A DNA stretch of 64,000 nucleotides from Escallonia rubra (GCA_033065855.1 JAVXUO010002092.1:62001-126000); one strand, 5' to 3'. Positions 9,685-23,200 are shown, counted from the first letter of the stretch. The notes: generated from the letters alone by a model not told the origin. A program made the numbers and translations.

Positions 9685-12600
9685 CTACTCGTCAACGGCA
9701 AGCGGGACCAATTCGGCCTGAAAAGGGAACACACGAGAAAGTATCGGTTAGAGTAGGCCAAATAAAGCAGAAAAGGATGAGGGCTTAGAGAACCCTGAAA
9801 CAACTCATGGAAGGCATAGGAACTCACCAACTTACGATACTGAAGAGCAAAAAACATCTCAAGATAACGGCTACTTTCAACGCGATCGCGCTTGGAAACA
9901 TGCTTCCAAAATCCATAGACCCCAGCAAGCGTCAACATCCTCTCAGAATATATCTGCCATGTGTATCTGTTCAAGTGAAGCACAAAGAACAGAATCATTA
10001 ATTCAAGTTTCAACACTAATATTCAACAGAAAGAAAAGGACTGAGAAAAAGAAGAAGTCAGGTTGTTAATTGTTATGCTTACTTCTCCTGTATCCTTTTC
10101 AGACCTCCCGTGGAGATAGTGTTCCAGTGAGATGGATCCTTACTACACTTCTCGAAGAAACTGACCAGAACCTCAGTTACCTGTTCACCATTATAAGGAT
10201 CAATGTGGAAGCCAGAATTTCCATGCACAATGATCTCAGCCGGACCACCGTTTATAGTTGCAAACGTTGGCAAACCACAAGTCATGGCTTCAACCACAGT
10301 CAGTCCAAATGCCTCGTAAAATGCAGGTTGGATAAATGCTCCCCTGGTGTCGGCAATGTAGCGGTAGAGTTCACCGTTCCTCACCCGATTCATCTGAGAA
10401 GAAATCCAACGGAACTGGCCATTTAGCTTGTAGGTTTCTATGAGCTCGTACATCTTCTTCATCTGTGCTTGCTCCTCCAAATCTTTAGATTCCTTCCTCC
10501 GGTCTCCACCAACCACAACAAGGTTCACCAGCTCGCGCAGGCGAGGATTCTTAGCATACCATTCCACTAGTCCTGTTAGGTTCTTTACATTGTCCAGCCT
10601 TGCCATTGTGAATAGTACAGGCTTGTTCCGGTCTTTTAAGACACATCTGCCATTTAAAAGCGTATATCAATGAGAAAATGGGACTAAACATATTTTTGAG
10701 ACATGGTTGATTAAGAAGAGAGTAAAAATGTTACAGGTGTTCTTTATTCTCAACAGAACTATAAAGAAGTTCCTCAATTTCAGGGTGAAAGGCTGTGAGT
10801 CGCCTTTCCTTCTCCGTGTAAGGGAAGTAGAGGGTCGTATCAGCTCCAGGCGAAACAATGTTGAATTTGGGATCAAACACATCAATGCCATGCACAACTC
10901 TGTACAATCCAGGCATTGTGAATGCAGTATGGCTCTCATACTGTCCAACAGTATTCTTGCTGGAAACACGGAGATTATAAATGATTAGTATCACAAAGAA
11001 ACAATGAAAAAACTGACTAAGCAAGTAAGAACATGAACACCTTCCAGCAATCTCCTGGAATGTGCTGGTGATGATGAAGTCAGTATGATTCATCGCAAGA
11101 AGATCAGCTGTAAACTGGCTAGAAAAGTGATATTTCTCGTCCAACTTTTTCCAATAAATGTCGGAATCAGGATATTTCGTTAACTCCAATGCATGAGCAA
11201 TGGTACACTGAGAAGGAAAATAAATATCAAGTCCCCCTAATATGCTAGGAAGAGCAGCAGGGTGGAGTTAAGTGTAATACGAAGAAAAAAATCACAGAAC
11301 CAACCTGTGTCACTCCTAATTTGTGAGACAGCAGGGAGGCAGCAAGATTTCCGTCGCTATAGTTACCAATGATCAAATCTGGCTTGGCCTTCAACTCTAC
11401 TGCAAGTTCTTTTTCAACATCCTGAGAAATTTTAGAGCACTTGTGCTTAGGTGTTTTCTGTATGGGATTTAAAGCACGAGAAAAAAAGAAGGAAATCTTA
11501 TTATAAAGGCTTTATGTGTCACCTCGGTGTAAGTCTCCATGTAAGGCCACACTTCGAAGCGAGAAATCCATTTGCGGACAATTCCCTTCTCAGTTCTAAA
11601 AGGGACTCGAAGGATGTGTGAATGTTCAGTTCCGTATACTTTCTCAAGACGTTGACCGCAGGTGGTGCCAACTGCATCCGGGAGAAGACGAGTCACCTGT
11701 GTAGAAAAGCATCTGGCATCAAAAAAGGAATCGACAAAAAAAAACGAAAGGAATGATTTGTAGAAAGTCTGCAAATCTTACAATGAGAATGCGAGGGGTA
11801 ACATCAAGTCCTTGCTCCTTTATGCGTTTAAGCATTTCGCGCTCCATGGCAACAACTTGATCCAGAATGTAAACAACCTGACCACCAGTGTCAGGATAGC
11901 CCAACACATTGTCTTGGGCAAAGTAGCCATGGGGAGAAAAGATAACAACGTTGAAAACCAAAGGGATTTTCCCTAGAAATTTCTCAAGAGTGGACGCATC
12001 AGGAGCCTCGAGAAGGTCCAGAAACATAGAGATCATCTCCAGAACGCGCTCAGCGTTATCTCCCCACCCCCTCTCCAAACCGATTTCTTGAAACTTGAGC
12101 TCAAACTCGGAGTACGGAGTATCTAGAGGGAATGTAGAGAGATATTCCGTTGCCTTCCTCAAGACGGTGTGGAGAGCATTCAAGTCTTGAATTTTATCAT
12201 TCAGCATCAGTGTCTGCAAATTGAAATACCCGAATATTAGGTATCAACAATTCATTATTATAGTAACAACTAAAGCAAGATTAATGGGTGACAGAGGAAA
12301 CAAGCCTAGTTATACCTTTCCCTTGTAGTGGTGAAGTCGAAGAAAATCAAGAAGTGGGCGCATGCTCTCCTTGTCATGGAACATTTTTGCAGATAGATTC
12401 CTGCTGAGGAACTCAACACCATTCCCTATGGACTTCGCAAGGCGGGGCAAAGATGGAGTGGAAGGTTCAAAATCCAACTCAAGGACAAGGTTACCATTGC
12501 AACTGTATCAAGGATTCAGTATGGGCATTACTGGTGGTATAGTGTAAAACCAGTAAAATCATGGAATGGCATCCCGAAACAGAAAAATCAGTAATTGCCA

Positions 12601-13144
12601 TTAGACTTACTTTACATTCACAAGTTCTTCTTTAAATTGCAGGTACTCGGGGACACTCAACGCATCAACAACGTGGGTCTTCAAGTTGACTCGCACGTAT
12701 TCCCAGACACCAGGCATTGGCCTAATAGCAAGTGCCACCCATGGAGGCAACACGATCGCTTCCTACAGTAAGCGAAACAGGCGAAAGAAGGGAATTTTAA
12801 GCAGCTTTGAGCAAGTCAAAATTAGTCAATCAATGGCAGTAAGTTAAAAACCGACCCGAGTGGATTTCACAATTTCAGCGAAGGCACCATTCTTGCAAAC
12901 TGCTTCAAACTCGGCCAGAAGCTGCTGGGATTTCAACAGTCCTTTTCCATGGCTCTCAATCCTACAATTAAGAGGAGTGATATAATAAACCCACAACAAG
13001 TCTCTCTCTTTATACACGTAAGAATAGCAGAATCTCAAAAGCTACAAATTACCTGGAGAAAAATGCCGTGGCCTCAGCAGCATGGGTGGACAGAATTGCA
13101 TCCAGATGCACAGCAAGGCTGCTAATACGGGCAAGGTCGGCCAT
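9685..13144 (-). CDS. SUS: Sucrose synthase (UDP-glucose:D-fructose glucosyltransferase)
   Basis: Twelve coding exons: 13053-13144, 12856-12961, 12611-12762, 12316-12502, 11782-12213, 11523-11696, 11305-11421, 11041-11207, 10735-10959, 10083-10646, 9828-9966, 9685-9717. All phases agree and give 2388 nt, 795 aa, close to the usual 800-810. The enzyme reversibly converts sucrose and UDP to UDP-glucose and fructose, in the cytosol or at membranes, feeding cellulose and starch synthesis in sink tissue. The N-terminal part includes LARISSL, with Ser9 in an R-x-x-S context aligned with the known regulatory phosphosite. The GT-B core contains [16 protein letters not shown] and the glycosyltransferase-4 domain from about residue 550. 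The E-x7-E catalytic motif is intact at about Glu662 and Glu670 ([15 protein letters not shown]). The tail ends VPLAVDE. The second exon uses a weak donor, GTCGGT. Isoform class is not certain; the intact N-terminus suggests the SUS1-like group. Confidence 0.97.
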
Positions 13145-13172
13145 TGTAGTTGTTTGATTGAACAATGTTTAA

Positions 13173-14238
13173 CTGCCAAAACAACAGATTGGGTTACTAT
13201 AAATCAATCCTAGCAAAAACAATTATAAAACAATCGAATTCTAGTACGAAGAAAAGGGGAAAGATTGACCGAAAAGTCAATGGTCGGCCTAGTTGAAAAA
13301 ACCTTGAAGAAGTCGGGTATATGCGTGGCAATCAAGACCGGAAAATAAAGCTAAGAATAAATTTATCTTTTGCATTCATCGAAAGACAGAGTACAGTAAC
13401 AAAAACCTCAGAACTGTGCATGGTTCATGAGAAAGGTCTAGCCATCGTCTCTCGGAGAAAATCATACGTGCACGTAGAGAAAAAAATAAAATATTGTACG
13501 ATTATCAAAATATCATTATTTTAACAGAAAATCCCATCTGTTAGACTATGAACAAGAACTATGATTAAGACCCAGAAAAAGTAATAACAGAAGTGGAGGA
13601 AAATAATTCTATAATCCCAAGATGAAGAAACACTACTTGAAATAAGGGCCAAACTCTGTTTTCTGATACACTCCAATCATAAAAGAAGTACAGAATAAAC
13701 CGATAAGAACCTTAGAGGTATAGGTCTCCCTTTTGAAGGAAAAAAAAACACGCAGATGCAAAAAATAAAAAAATCTTTAAAATTAGTACTTTTATTTGGA
13801 CAGAGTCCTGTCTTTTAATCTATAAAAGATAACAACACAACCAGAAAAGATAAATTAAGAAAAAAAAAAACTGAGATTACTAAATGCATATAATAGATTC
13901 AAACTAACATGAAGATACACGATTGATGCATGACAATCAAGTGTAAAAATATGGCCTGGACTCTGTTCTGTGATACACTCAGATCCAATGAAAAAGTACT
14001 GAATATATCCACAAAAAGCTAAGACTGTACATGGTATACACATAAAGTCATGCCCTTTAGACCATGAACACGGGTTGACTACTATTACTGAATAAACACA
14101 AGATCTAAGTCTCTCTCTTTTTGCATAAAAACAGCAGACCAAGCAAAGAGGGATTCCATAGACAGAGTTTACTGAATGCACATAAAACCCAGCAAGAAAA
14201 ATCAAAGCAAAGAACAAGGGCAGAAGCGAAGGACTCAC
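13173..14238 (-). other. 5'-UTR leader intron of sucrose synthase
   Basis: On the minus strand a GTGAGT donor at 14238 follows TCTCTT, and a TTTTGGCAG acceptor ends at 13173, 29 bp above the ATG. A leader intron of about 1 kb is a known feature of plant sucrose synthase genes and often strengthens expression. The same arrangement is traceable in the left pseudogene, where the donor has mutated. Confidence 0.65.
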
Positions 14239-14299
14239 AAGAGAAAGGGAACGAGAAAAAAAGAGAGCAGTGTGGGGATTTAAGAGCCGCTTGGGTGGG

Positions 14300-14307
14300 T
14301 ATATATG
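14300..14307 (-). promoter_or_regulatory. TATA box of sucrose synthase
   Basis: The minus strand reads CATATATAC, inside a block (about 14290-14370) conserved between the two duplicate copies. Transcription would start near 14270, giving a short first leader exon ending at 14239. Confidence 0.6.
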
Positions 14308-17185
14308 GAGGAGGCAGCCGAGTTCTACTCTGAAAATCCTAAAACTTTGCAACTTAAATGGAAAGTATTCCACCGACTTGAATCTGCACTATTTGATCGG
14401 TTTCTCCAATTAATGCCCTCGTAATTTCTGGATAGACTTAGATTTTAACTTCTAATAAAGATTAAGCTTCACACCCAAGAAAAGTCCTCCCAGAGATTTC
14501 AGGAATGTTTTCCATTCTCATGTCAAAAGAGTATGATCTCAGAAACTAATTCGCAGCTTACCAAACTAATTGGGCATCTTACCAAACTAATTTTCTTGGG
14601 GAAAACGCTTTCGAAAAACCAAATTAATAAGGAAAGAAACAAATCAAGAACTTAGGAACCCACTTAGAGGAAGGGTCTTACTCATAAAACTACCATTAGA
14701 CTTCCATGAGAACTGACAGAAGCACGTTATATGAATGCAGAAACTGCACGTACCTTTTTCTTAAAGCAGAAAGAAAAGCAACCAATCCAAACACAAAGTA
14801 AATGGGAGGAAAAAGAGAGAGAGCAATTTCAAGTCTGCAATGAATGCGTTTGTGTGATGGGAAGGGGAAGACAATGTACGATTTTATAAGCATTATTTTC
14901 ACCAGCACATATGGACTGTACACTGGTGATCATGGTTATTGGTAACACTCATACCTCCTGATCTTTGAGTGTTTCTGTCGCCAAAACCCACTTTTTCATC
15001 GTACCCGGTCAGCAGTACCATGGTCCCATTCCCATTGGCTCTAATTATCCTTCTATCCGTTTCTTCTTCCTCACCCACATTCACCTATCTGCCATGTACG
15101 ACGTTATTAATGATCACCTTAATTCTTTTTTAGTTTTTGTTTTTGAGTTGGTGAGGAATGATGTTATAATCTGTAACCTATGTATAACGTTATTAAGTGA
15201 ACAAGTACGAGTATCTCTGGTTTGTTTTTCGCTCTATTGATGAACGCGATTTGGTCTAGTACATGTTTTAGCCTTTCATTTAAACTAGAATGTCATCTAC
15301 CTCTACTGATCAATAAGAACAAATTAACCAAGTAGTTTAGAATGCACATCAATGCATGCACTGGCTTAAGGCGTGTTCTTATTAGATGTCACTGCAATAT
15401 GACAGTGATGAGGCGATGAAAACTCCCTAGTGAAACAGACGTGCCACTACCATGAGCAACTGGGTGAGTTCTTCTATAGGTAGTAGATTTTGAGTAGGCA
15501 GACCGGCAGATGGCCTAATGCCCTTGTTTATTTTTTTCCTTTTTTTTTTTGTGTGTGTTTTTATTTGTTTAAATATATAATATATATGATTTAAAACACT
15601 TTTCCTTCTCCGGCACGTACATTCTTTTTAGGAAAAAAATTCCTTCTTCAGTGGAACGGTTTAATTGAAAAAAATTATCACTAAAAGTATAATGTCTCTC
15701 AATAACTGAAATGTATAACGACTACTCTTTTGTTACTAATGTACATTCAGCGACAATATTTATCCACCGATACATGAATGCTTGATTCGGCAGTAGCCAT
15801 TAGCACTTTGGCATTAACTTACGACAGTAATAATGTAATTGAGGACGTACAATCTTACCGAGTTCAGAGTTCGATCACTTCACCGGCCCGACAGACAGGG
15901 AGGAGTACTAAACAGTAAACTCTGATCCATGTCCGCAAGGTGGATGCTTCCCGTACTACGGAGGCGTCGTGGCACTGCGCCATTCGAGACAGGAACGTGA
16001 TCAAGTCGGAGATAGCTAGGGAACTGAGAATCTCCTGCATTCCACGCAAGAATCTGAGATTTTTTAGTGCCTGAGACTTTAGTCTTCTGGGCAAACAATC
16101 TGAAAAGTGACTTTAATTAATCGGACAAGAGAATTGAGTTCTCTTTCTCTTGTCGTTTTATTTCTTCTTGGATTTTTCTCAACCTAAACATTATTCTTTC
16201 TAGGAGTTCTTCTTTGCTTCTGTCTTTTCTCTTTTGGTTTAGATGGAAAGGGGCCACGTCGCATATTCTTCCTTCTCTTCCCTTCCCTTTTTTTTTCTCT
16301 TTTTGGTGGGTAAAATAACGTTGGAGGGAGAGAATCTAGCATCTCATCGATATTTTGCGAGTGTTCTTACACGTATACTAGACATGAGTCATTAATTTGA
16401 CTAGAAGGATCGCAAGCACGAGAGTAATAGCTAGCGGGTCATGCCGACACGTATTTAGAAGTAAAGAGCGTGAGAGGCTTAGAGCACGCGGTGTAAGCCA
16501 GAGCGAGAATTGACGGGGGACAGTGTCCTAATGAAGAATGATTTGATGACTAAGGCTAATCACAAGTATTCCTTCGTGCCGAATCACAGAATTAAGGACT
16601 GTTTCATTTCATAGTAGCGAAAAGAACGTAAAAACAATCTCTTGTCAACATCCCTGCTAAGCATTGCGATGAATGCTTCACAATTCTTTGTTACTTTTTC
16701 TATATGCAAATTCTCTTCTGTGAAAGGGTATCTTGCTTTCTTTCCTACCTCATTTCTTGTCATATTAAAGTTTCAAATTTGTTAGTAATGTAACCAAAAA
16801 AAAATTTGTTAGTAATGGAATTTTTAATGACAAAAAGTTACACCAACATCCAAATATATAAAGAAGGCGTGAAAGGTACCTCTAGATCTGCATAAGTTTG
16901 TGGTCCCGCTGCAATGATACTCGTGCCAAATTAGATGTGCGTCATTGTCTCTTATCCCCTCCAAACAGTCCCTAATTACCTAATTCAACCATTCATCATC
17001 TAACCCAAAAGTTACTCCTATTTTTTATGTTTTATTTAACGTAATATTGGTGACAATAGCTATAGCATGATGGTTGCCAACCCCACATTCGGCGGTGGGT
17101 GAGACCGTTCAAGTGGAAATCAATAAAGAATAAACTTTGGCCACTATCCCGATTTTAGGAATATTCATCTAACCTTATATATAAT

Positions 17186-17313
17186 GACAATTAATAATCG
17201 TTAAATGTTTCTAGTGACTTTTCTGTTAATACTTTCAGCGATAACTCTTGACATCACTTTTTTAGCATCACTACATAAAAGTCACTAAAAACATTTAACA
17301 ACCATTAATTGTC
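17186..17313. repeat. Imperfect inverted repeat, 37-bp arms
   Basis: Arms at 17186-17222 and 17277-17313 are inverted copies matching at about 33 of 37 positions. They share GACAATTAAT, TTAAATGTTT and TAGTGACTTTT blocks around a 54-bp loop. It looks like a small foldback transposon remnant; a hairpin RNA is possible but not supported by anything else. Confidence 0.65.
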
Positions 17314-17770
17314 GCTACATGGGGGATAGGAGGAAGATTCATTCAACCCGGGTAGCAGCTAAAATTTTTCCATCAATAAATGCCATCTCTAGTGGTTTTT
17401 ATCTCTTTTTTTCTTTTTCCCCTTTTATGACTCTCTTTATTTATTTTATCTCTTAGAATTCTATTTGTCTTTGACCAGGCTTCTAAATATACGTGTTTAG
17501 AATAGAGGGTTGTAGCGCCTTTTTTACCTTTTAAAGTTAATCTTCCCCTCTAACGCGGGCCGGCGGCTAAGGGGGAAGGATAAATTCTTTCAGAGCATTC
17601 TTTCATGGCTCTGATTTTGGTCTTACGATCCACGCTCGACGAAGGGTTGACTAGGAGGTTAGATCCCTAGCTTCAAAAGTGGCAGCCTAACACGCCTATT
17701 TGAGGGCATATCAAAAGAGAGCCTCCAGGTCACATGTCAGATCTAGCAACGACTTCCTCTACTGTCTGAA

Positions 17771-17855
17771 GGTGCCAATTAGGCTCTAAGCTCGACTATA
17801 AGGTACGTAGTTAGGTGCCAATTAGGCTCTAAGCTCGACTATAAGGTACGTAGTT
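17771..17855. repeat. Perfect 43-bp tandem duplication
   Basis: GGTGCCAATTAGGCTCTAAG and the following 23 bases (17771-17813) are repeated at once at 17814-17855. The identity suggests a recent event. A shorter pair sits nearby at about 18360-18382 and 18389-18411 (CTTTTGAGTAGGTTGATTGG). Confidence 0.85.
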
Positions 17856-19861
17856 GCTCGACCGGGGAGTAACCATGCGTTCTATATACTATGAATCTAT
17901 GATTCACCCTTTTTTCTTATAACATCTTTAATCAAAAGCTCAAATATCTTTGAGAAAGACCCACTGGTTTTGCAATCTAGCTCTATAAGCAATCTCAACC
18001 GTAGACCCGAAAAAAAGGACCAGAACAATCGAGCAAAAGGAAAAGAAAAAGGGACAACGAATAAAAAATATTCAGGTACAAAATATTCAATCAGACATTT
18101 GGGAATTTTTGAAATCTGTACAAGTGTATATGTTGCATCTGTAAACGAAGTGTCATTGTCTCCCTCAAACAATAAAGCAGGGAATTAATGGAGCGACCTA
18201 ATCCAAAGTTGATGCTTTCTTTTCACTTTGCCCTAAATGTAGCATAAAAAGGGACATCAAAATTCAAAGACATAAATGGTGTGGGTCACGTGTTTTGATT
18301 CTTTTGGGGAGGCCACTGAAAGTGGGAAAATATTGGTGTTGGTTACTGCAGAAAGAAATCTTTTGAGTAGGTTGATTGGCCAGAGATACTTTTGAGTAGG
18401 TTGATTGGCCAACTTTGCAACTTGGACACTTTGTTTGGTCCTAATCGGTTTTCTAATTGGTTTCTGAAAGCAAAAGTTAGTACGGGACAACCACACACGT
18501 ATGGATCAACGATACCTGCGATTCTTCAAGTCCAAGCACATCTGGAAAATTTTGCATGAGGGAAGTCATTTGTCACTTCTTCGGTGATCATCGCGTAATG
18601 TTGTTGGGCGAGGAGGGAGGTACATAGCAAGTCTAAGTATCCAAAGACATGCATACGAAGATGTGCGTATTTAAGTCATTGCTATTAGCAACCTACGATA
18701 CTAGAAAATATAGGATGCTCTCAGACCTGTGATCTCGACCACCTAGAACCGCTGAATATTTTTTATATAATTTTTTGTTTTCCTTTATCTCTCCTCCTAC
18801 CACATTAGCCTATTCCGAACCGACGATTGTTAATAGTTGGATTCAATGATCTGAGACCATGCAATACAAACAACAAGTCATAACTACATTTTTGTCATTA
18901 CTTTTGGTTCAGCTATCCGACATTGACGATATTGTTGATTATATGATGCTCATTATGTACAATTTTTGTTCTGTAATATCAGACTTCTACTTCTTTGTAT
19001 GTGCATATGCTTTCGTATGGGGCGTATATGGACATGTCATGACTATGTTGTATTGTCTATGCATCCTGCTACAAAACTGTGTAGACACGATGTAAAATTT
19101 CTATTAGCCTCAGTCTCTCATTAATCGAAAGTACTATGTGGCAGTAAGAAGTTGTCTTTTTGGAGGAGGGAAGAGGGGATAAGGTAGCCTCAATGATTCT
19201 ATGATGCTTGGGAACGGAATAATCAACTCTCTTTTCTTTTTTCTTTTTGAGTCAATGACGAGTTGAGCGTCATGAATAAATATATTTTGCAAGATAAGAA
19301 GCGTGTAAAATAATTTTTTTCGTTGCTTTTAAAAACCGCAAACAGGCTTTTAAAACGCAAAAATGGTAATGCATTTGAGTTGAAAGTTATTGCTCAGACG
19401 CAATGTTTTGCGTTTAAATCTAAAGCATCTTACGAGGCACATTTTTTTACGTTTCACTAAAATCACCTTTTAAAAGCAAAAGTAATTCGAAATGAACACA
19501 TAGCCTTATACCGGGTTGGAATGATTACAATATGCCATATAACTATTCATCCACCCATCAATTACTTCTTATGAGAACCCGCCTCTCCTCAATGACGTGA
19601 AATTTTCTCGATACCATAACAGTCTAGACCCAATAATTTTTTCCATTCTCATTCGTTCTCCTTACTGGAAATAAGTGAATTTGAATCTTTCACAATTATC
19701 AAACTAACTCCACTGTTCCGGCCCATTTCTTTCTTGTTCAGGTCTAATTATGGGTTGCAGTAGTATTAAAAAAAAATAAGGAGGTCATGAAATTCCATGT
19801 CAATAAGATGGAAAACCCCGTCATCTAAGCATTAAAAAATTAGTAGACCTCAACTATCAAG

Positions 19862-19991
19862 TCTTAACCCAAGGGATTGGTGGAGTTGGCAAGGGGCCTC
19901 GAGGAGTGACCTCGAGGTCCCGAATTTGATTCTTCCCCACCCCCGCGGGTTATTTATATGAAATGCAGTTCTAATATTAAAATAAAATAAA
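19862..19991 (+). mobile_element. tRNA-type SINE
   Basis: A body of about 130 bp with a pol III promoter-like head (GGTGGAGTTGGCAAGG as A-box region, GGTCCCGAATTTGATTC as degenerate B-box) and an A-rich tail (AAAATAAAATAAAA). It is flanked by a 10-bp direct repeat AACTATCAAG (19852-19861 and 19992-20001). Head, tail and target duplication together define a retroposed SINE. Confidence 0.78.
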
Positions 19992-20298
19992 AACTATCAA
20001 GAAGATTTTACTTTTTCGTGTTTAGATGATGGGGTTTCAAATTGCCAAACAACATAAAACCGGTCTGCTGCTCAAGAATTTAGTTGATTTAATATCTTTG
20101 AGGGCGTGGCTGATAATTATCTATAGCTCACGGGGCAACAGATCATAAACCTGAATTGTTGAGAGGTCGAACTGTCATATTCTAAATAACAAATACTAAA
20201 AAACGGGGGAAAATAGAGGGTACAGAAGTGTAATTTTCCCTAACTCGATGAATTTCTATCTATACTGTCATAAACGGTAAGGATTTTATGTGGTGAAG

Positions 20299-23200
20299 AT
20301 GGCGGTCCAAGTATCAGGTGCTTGGCTGAACAGCCCGGTGGCCACCGGAGACATTCTAAATCAGCGGCGGAACAGAGCACCGTTCACGGCTCTTGCTGCG
20401 GCAGCTCCTCCGCATGCGCAGCCGCCTCCGCCCACTATTCAGGTAAGCCGTTGATTTTTAGCTACTTTTTGATTGGGAAGAAATTCGTCGAATAGAAAAT
20501 GAAAATCACAAATATTCAAAATTTGTAATGTTGACCTAGTTCTGAAACTCCCTGAATTCGGCTGGACTGGAATTCGATAAGAACCATGAAGTAACTTGGA
20601 TGAATTTCCTACTAAAAGTAGTGTGTATGTGTGCGCGCGAGCTCGCGTTTGAGCTTTCTTTCTGCTATGTGGAGTGGACATGAAAGAGATAGCACTTAGG
20701 CTAACATCCTTACGCCAAAGGCAGAACTTATGTGGATTTAGTGCAATGCGAGATTGTGGAAATGGTTTCCAGCCATAAAGAGTTTCTAAACTTTGATATA
20801 TAATTTGTGAGGACTTCTTGTGCAACCTCTTTATTGCATTCCTTGGTTTGATTTGGCCCTTGGTATTGTGGAGTGCGTTCATTTTTCCTTTCATTAAGTA
20901 CTGCACCGAATTTTATTTTTTTTCTATATATATTTGTTTGTACGTAAAATTAACTAGCTATGGGAGAAAAAAGAACTACATAATCGTGAAGGAAACCTTG
21001 TAGATTGTCGGTGGTAGAAGCCCAGACTGGTATGGAAATGGGAGTTTGCACTCGAGTAACCCTTTTGAAGATTGCCAAGAAGAATTTGATTGGACTGATC
21101 TGGAAGCAGATCTTTATCACTGGACAAAGACATTGCGCCCAGTTCAGGTACAAATAAGGAGGACTTATGTAATTATGCTTGTTTGGCTAGTTTGCTTAGA
21201 GAGGTACACTTACTGGGGATGGATATTGAACAGTGGTATCCTGGGCATATTGCAAAAACAGAAAAAGAACTCAAGGAGCAGCTCAAACTGATGGATGTTG
21301 TAATAGAGGTGCGAGATGTGAGGATTCCCATGTCCACAAGTCATCCACAGGTTGATTTTTTTCCCCCACTCATGTGCTTGGTGTTTGGAATTTGGAGTAT
21401 GTACTAAGTGTTTAAAATGCAGTCAGCTTTCAAACAGATGCTATTGAGTCTTTAGACAAGGCGTGTGTATACAACAAAAGTTAGTTAATATATTCCTAGA
21501 GCTTCACGTAAACTTTGAACCTTAACTTCCAAAGGGCAGAAAGTATGTTTCCATGTCTCAAGCTTTTCCTTTGTTGGTTGTTCAAAATTTTCTTGCTCCA
21601 TGAATATGTAGTCTGTAAAGGAATAATATTTGTTTTGTTTCTCTAAGAAGATCATTAGATAATGTCGAATTATATAGTCATGATCATCATCATCATTCAA
21701 GCGTTTGTCCAAATGAGTTGGGATCAGCTACATGAATCCTTTTCCATTCCTCCATCAAGGCACAGGTTCTCTGTTAAATTCCAAGCAATCGAGTCTTTTC
21801 TCATCTCTTCTTCCCCAGGTATCCTCGGTCTACCCCTACCTCATCTTACCTCAAGAATACCTTGAACTTTTTAGTAATTACAGGCAATAATATTTTCAAG
21901 TTGGACATTTCTTCTCAGAGTTTGATGCTATGGGTATTAGTAGGTAGTATAGAATGAGTGTACAGTACAATAAAGCAAGCAGCGAGGCTCATTTTACATG
22001 GTACTTAACAAGAACTGTTATTGAGTTCTAAGAGAGGGAGGGAAGGTATCTAACTTGTCTTTCTATAAGTATATTATACAGACATATCTTATATATGAGA
22101 TCACAGAAGCCCCTTTTATCACCTCTTAGATGAATCCAATCAATTATGGGATGCAGAATTTCAGAACTTATATTCTTGATATTTCTTTGTTTTGTAATTT
22201 ATGGAATTGTATGAGCAGATGGATTCATGGCTTGGAAATAGAAACAGAATCTTGGTTTTGAATAGAGAAGATATGATATCCACAGCAGACCGGAATGATT
22301 GGGCAGCTTATTATGCTAGGCAGGGGACAAAGGCGGTCTTCTCCAATGGACAGCTTGGGATGGTATGTATCTGTATTTGTTTTTGTTTTAGTTTTTTGTG
22401 TGTGTGTTTGGGGGGGGCGGAATAGCTGGGTCTTAGCATAAAACTAATGACTTTCTTGTGGAATTGCAGGGCGCCTTGAAGCTAGGGAGGTTAGCAAAGT
22501 CCTTAGCTGCTGATGTCAACATAAGGCGCAGAGCAAAAGGACTACTTCCTCGGCCAGTAAGTTGTTTTGGAACCCTCGGTACTATGAAGAAGCTTTTCTT
22601 TTCTTTTCTCTTGTGGTTTTATGTTGCTGGAGCTGTTTTGCTTGGATTAGGAGGGTGAGGCTTGCGAAGCCAACTGAGACAAGGAAAATGGGACGTATCT
22701 CAGAATCCTGACCATAAGTATCTTATTTGAATAAAAAATGCTTTTGCAAAACTGCTCTACTGTCCTGATTTTCTTATCTTGCAGTTTCTATAGCTTCAAG
22801 GGTGATAAAACATTTTTTTTTACCTATACCACAAAAAAAATGTTTCTAGCAGATTAGGCTGCATTCCCTTAAGCCTTTACAAAAAACTAGTTTTTAACAA
22901 ATTAAACTTGGATTCACAAGCTTTCTTCATAACAGGTTCGAGCTGGAATAGTTGGTTATCCAAATGTTGGTAAATCATCTTTGATTAACCGTTTGCTGAA
23001 GCGCCGGATGTGTCCAGCGGCTCCAAGACCAGGTGTTACAAGAGAACTCAAGTATGTCTTGGCCTTCCTGCCCACTTGATATTCATAGCCGATTAGGAAT
23101 GAAACTAGTGGCTGCAATGACATTAACGGGTTTAAATATCAGTTGAAGTTAATGATACTTCATGGCAATTATTTATATTAAAAAGGAAGCTAGGGCTCTG

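Larger units (their letters stand above)
2640..14960 (-). repeat. Tandem segmental duplication containing sucrose synthase
   Basis: Two direct copies of the same segment: left about 2640-9440, right about 9450-14960. Shared landmarks, left/right: an ATGAGCAGTGACATCCATAA stretch at about 2740/9488; the 3' end of the gene at 2938/9685; the ATG at 3293/13144; the leader region at 3300-4010/13150-14290; a GGAGGAGGCAGCCGAGTTCT stretch at about 7000/14308; and a GTGATGGGAAGG stretch near 9350/14856. The left copy lost most of its exons and gained transposons (4014-6979 and about 7553-8275). The right copy kept the complete gene. Confidence 0.82.
14961..19850. other. Gene-poor intergenic region
   Basis: About 5 kb between sucrose synthase and the next gene. 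I see no convincing gene. Two overlapping minus-strand frames at 15864-16098 look slightly protein-like (a LRTWIRVYCLV stretch) but have no recognisable family and no flanking exons. Repeats within it are listed separately. Confidence 0.5.

Noticed and set aside
15864-16098. Two overlapping minus-strand frames that look mildly protein-like
   Set aside because: No start context, no neighbouring exon, no recognisable family. A decayed gene fragment is possible but unsupported.
19862-19991. Functional tRNA gene
   Set aside because: The A- and B-box regions are degenerate, no cloverleaf closes, and an A-rich tail plus target duplication mark a SINE.
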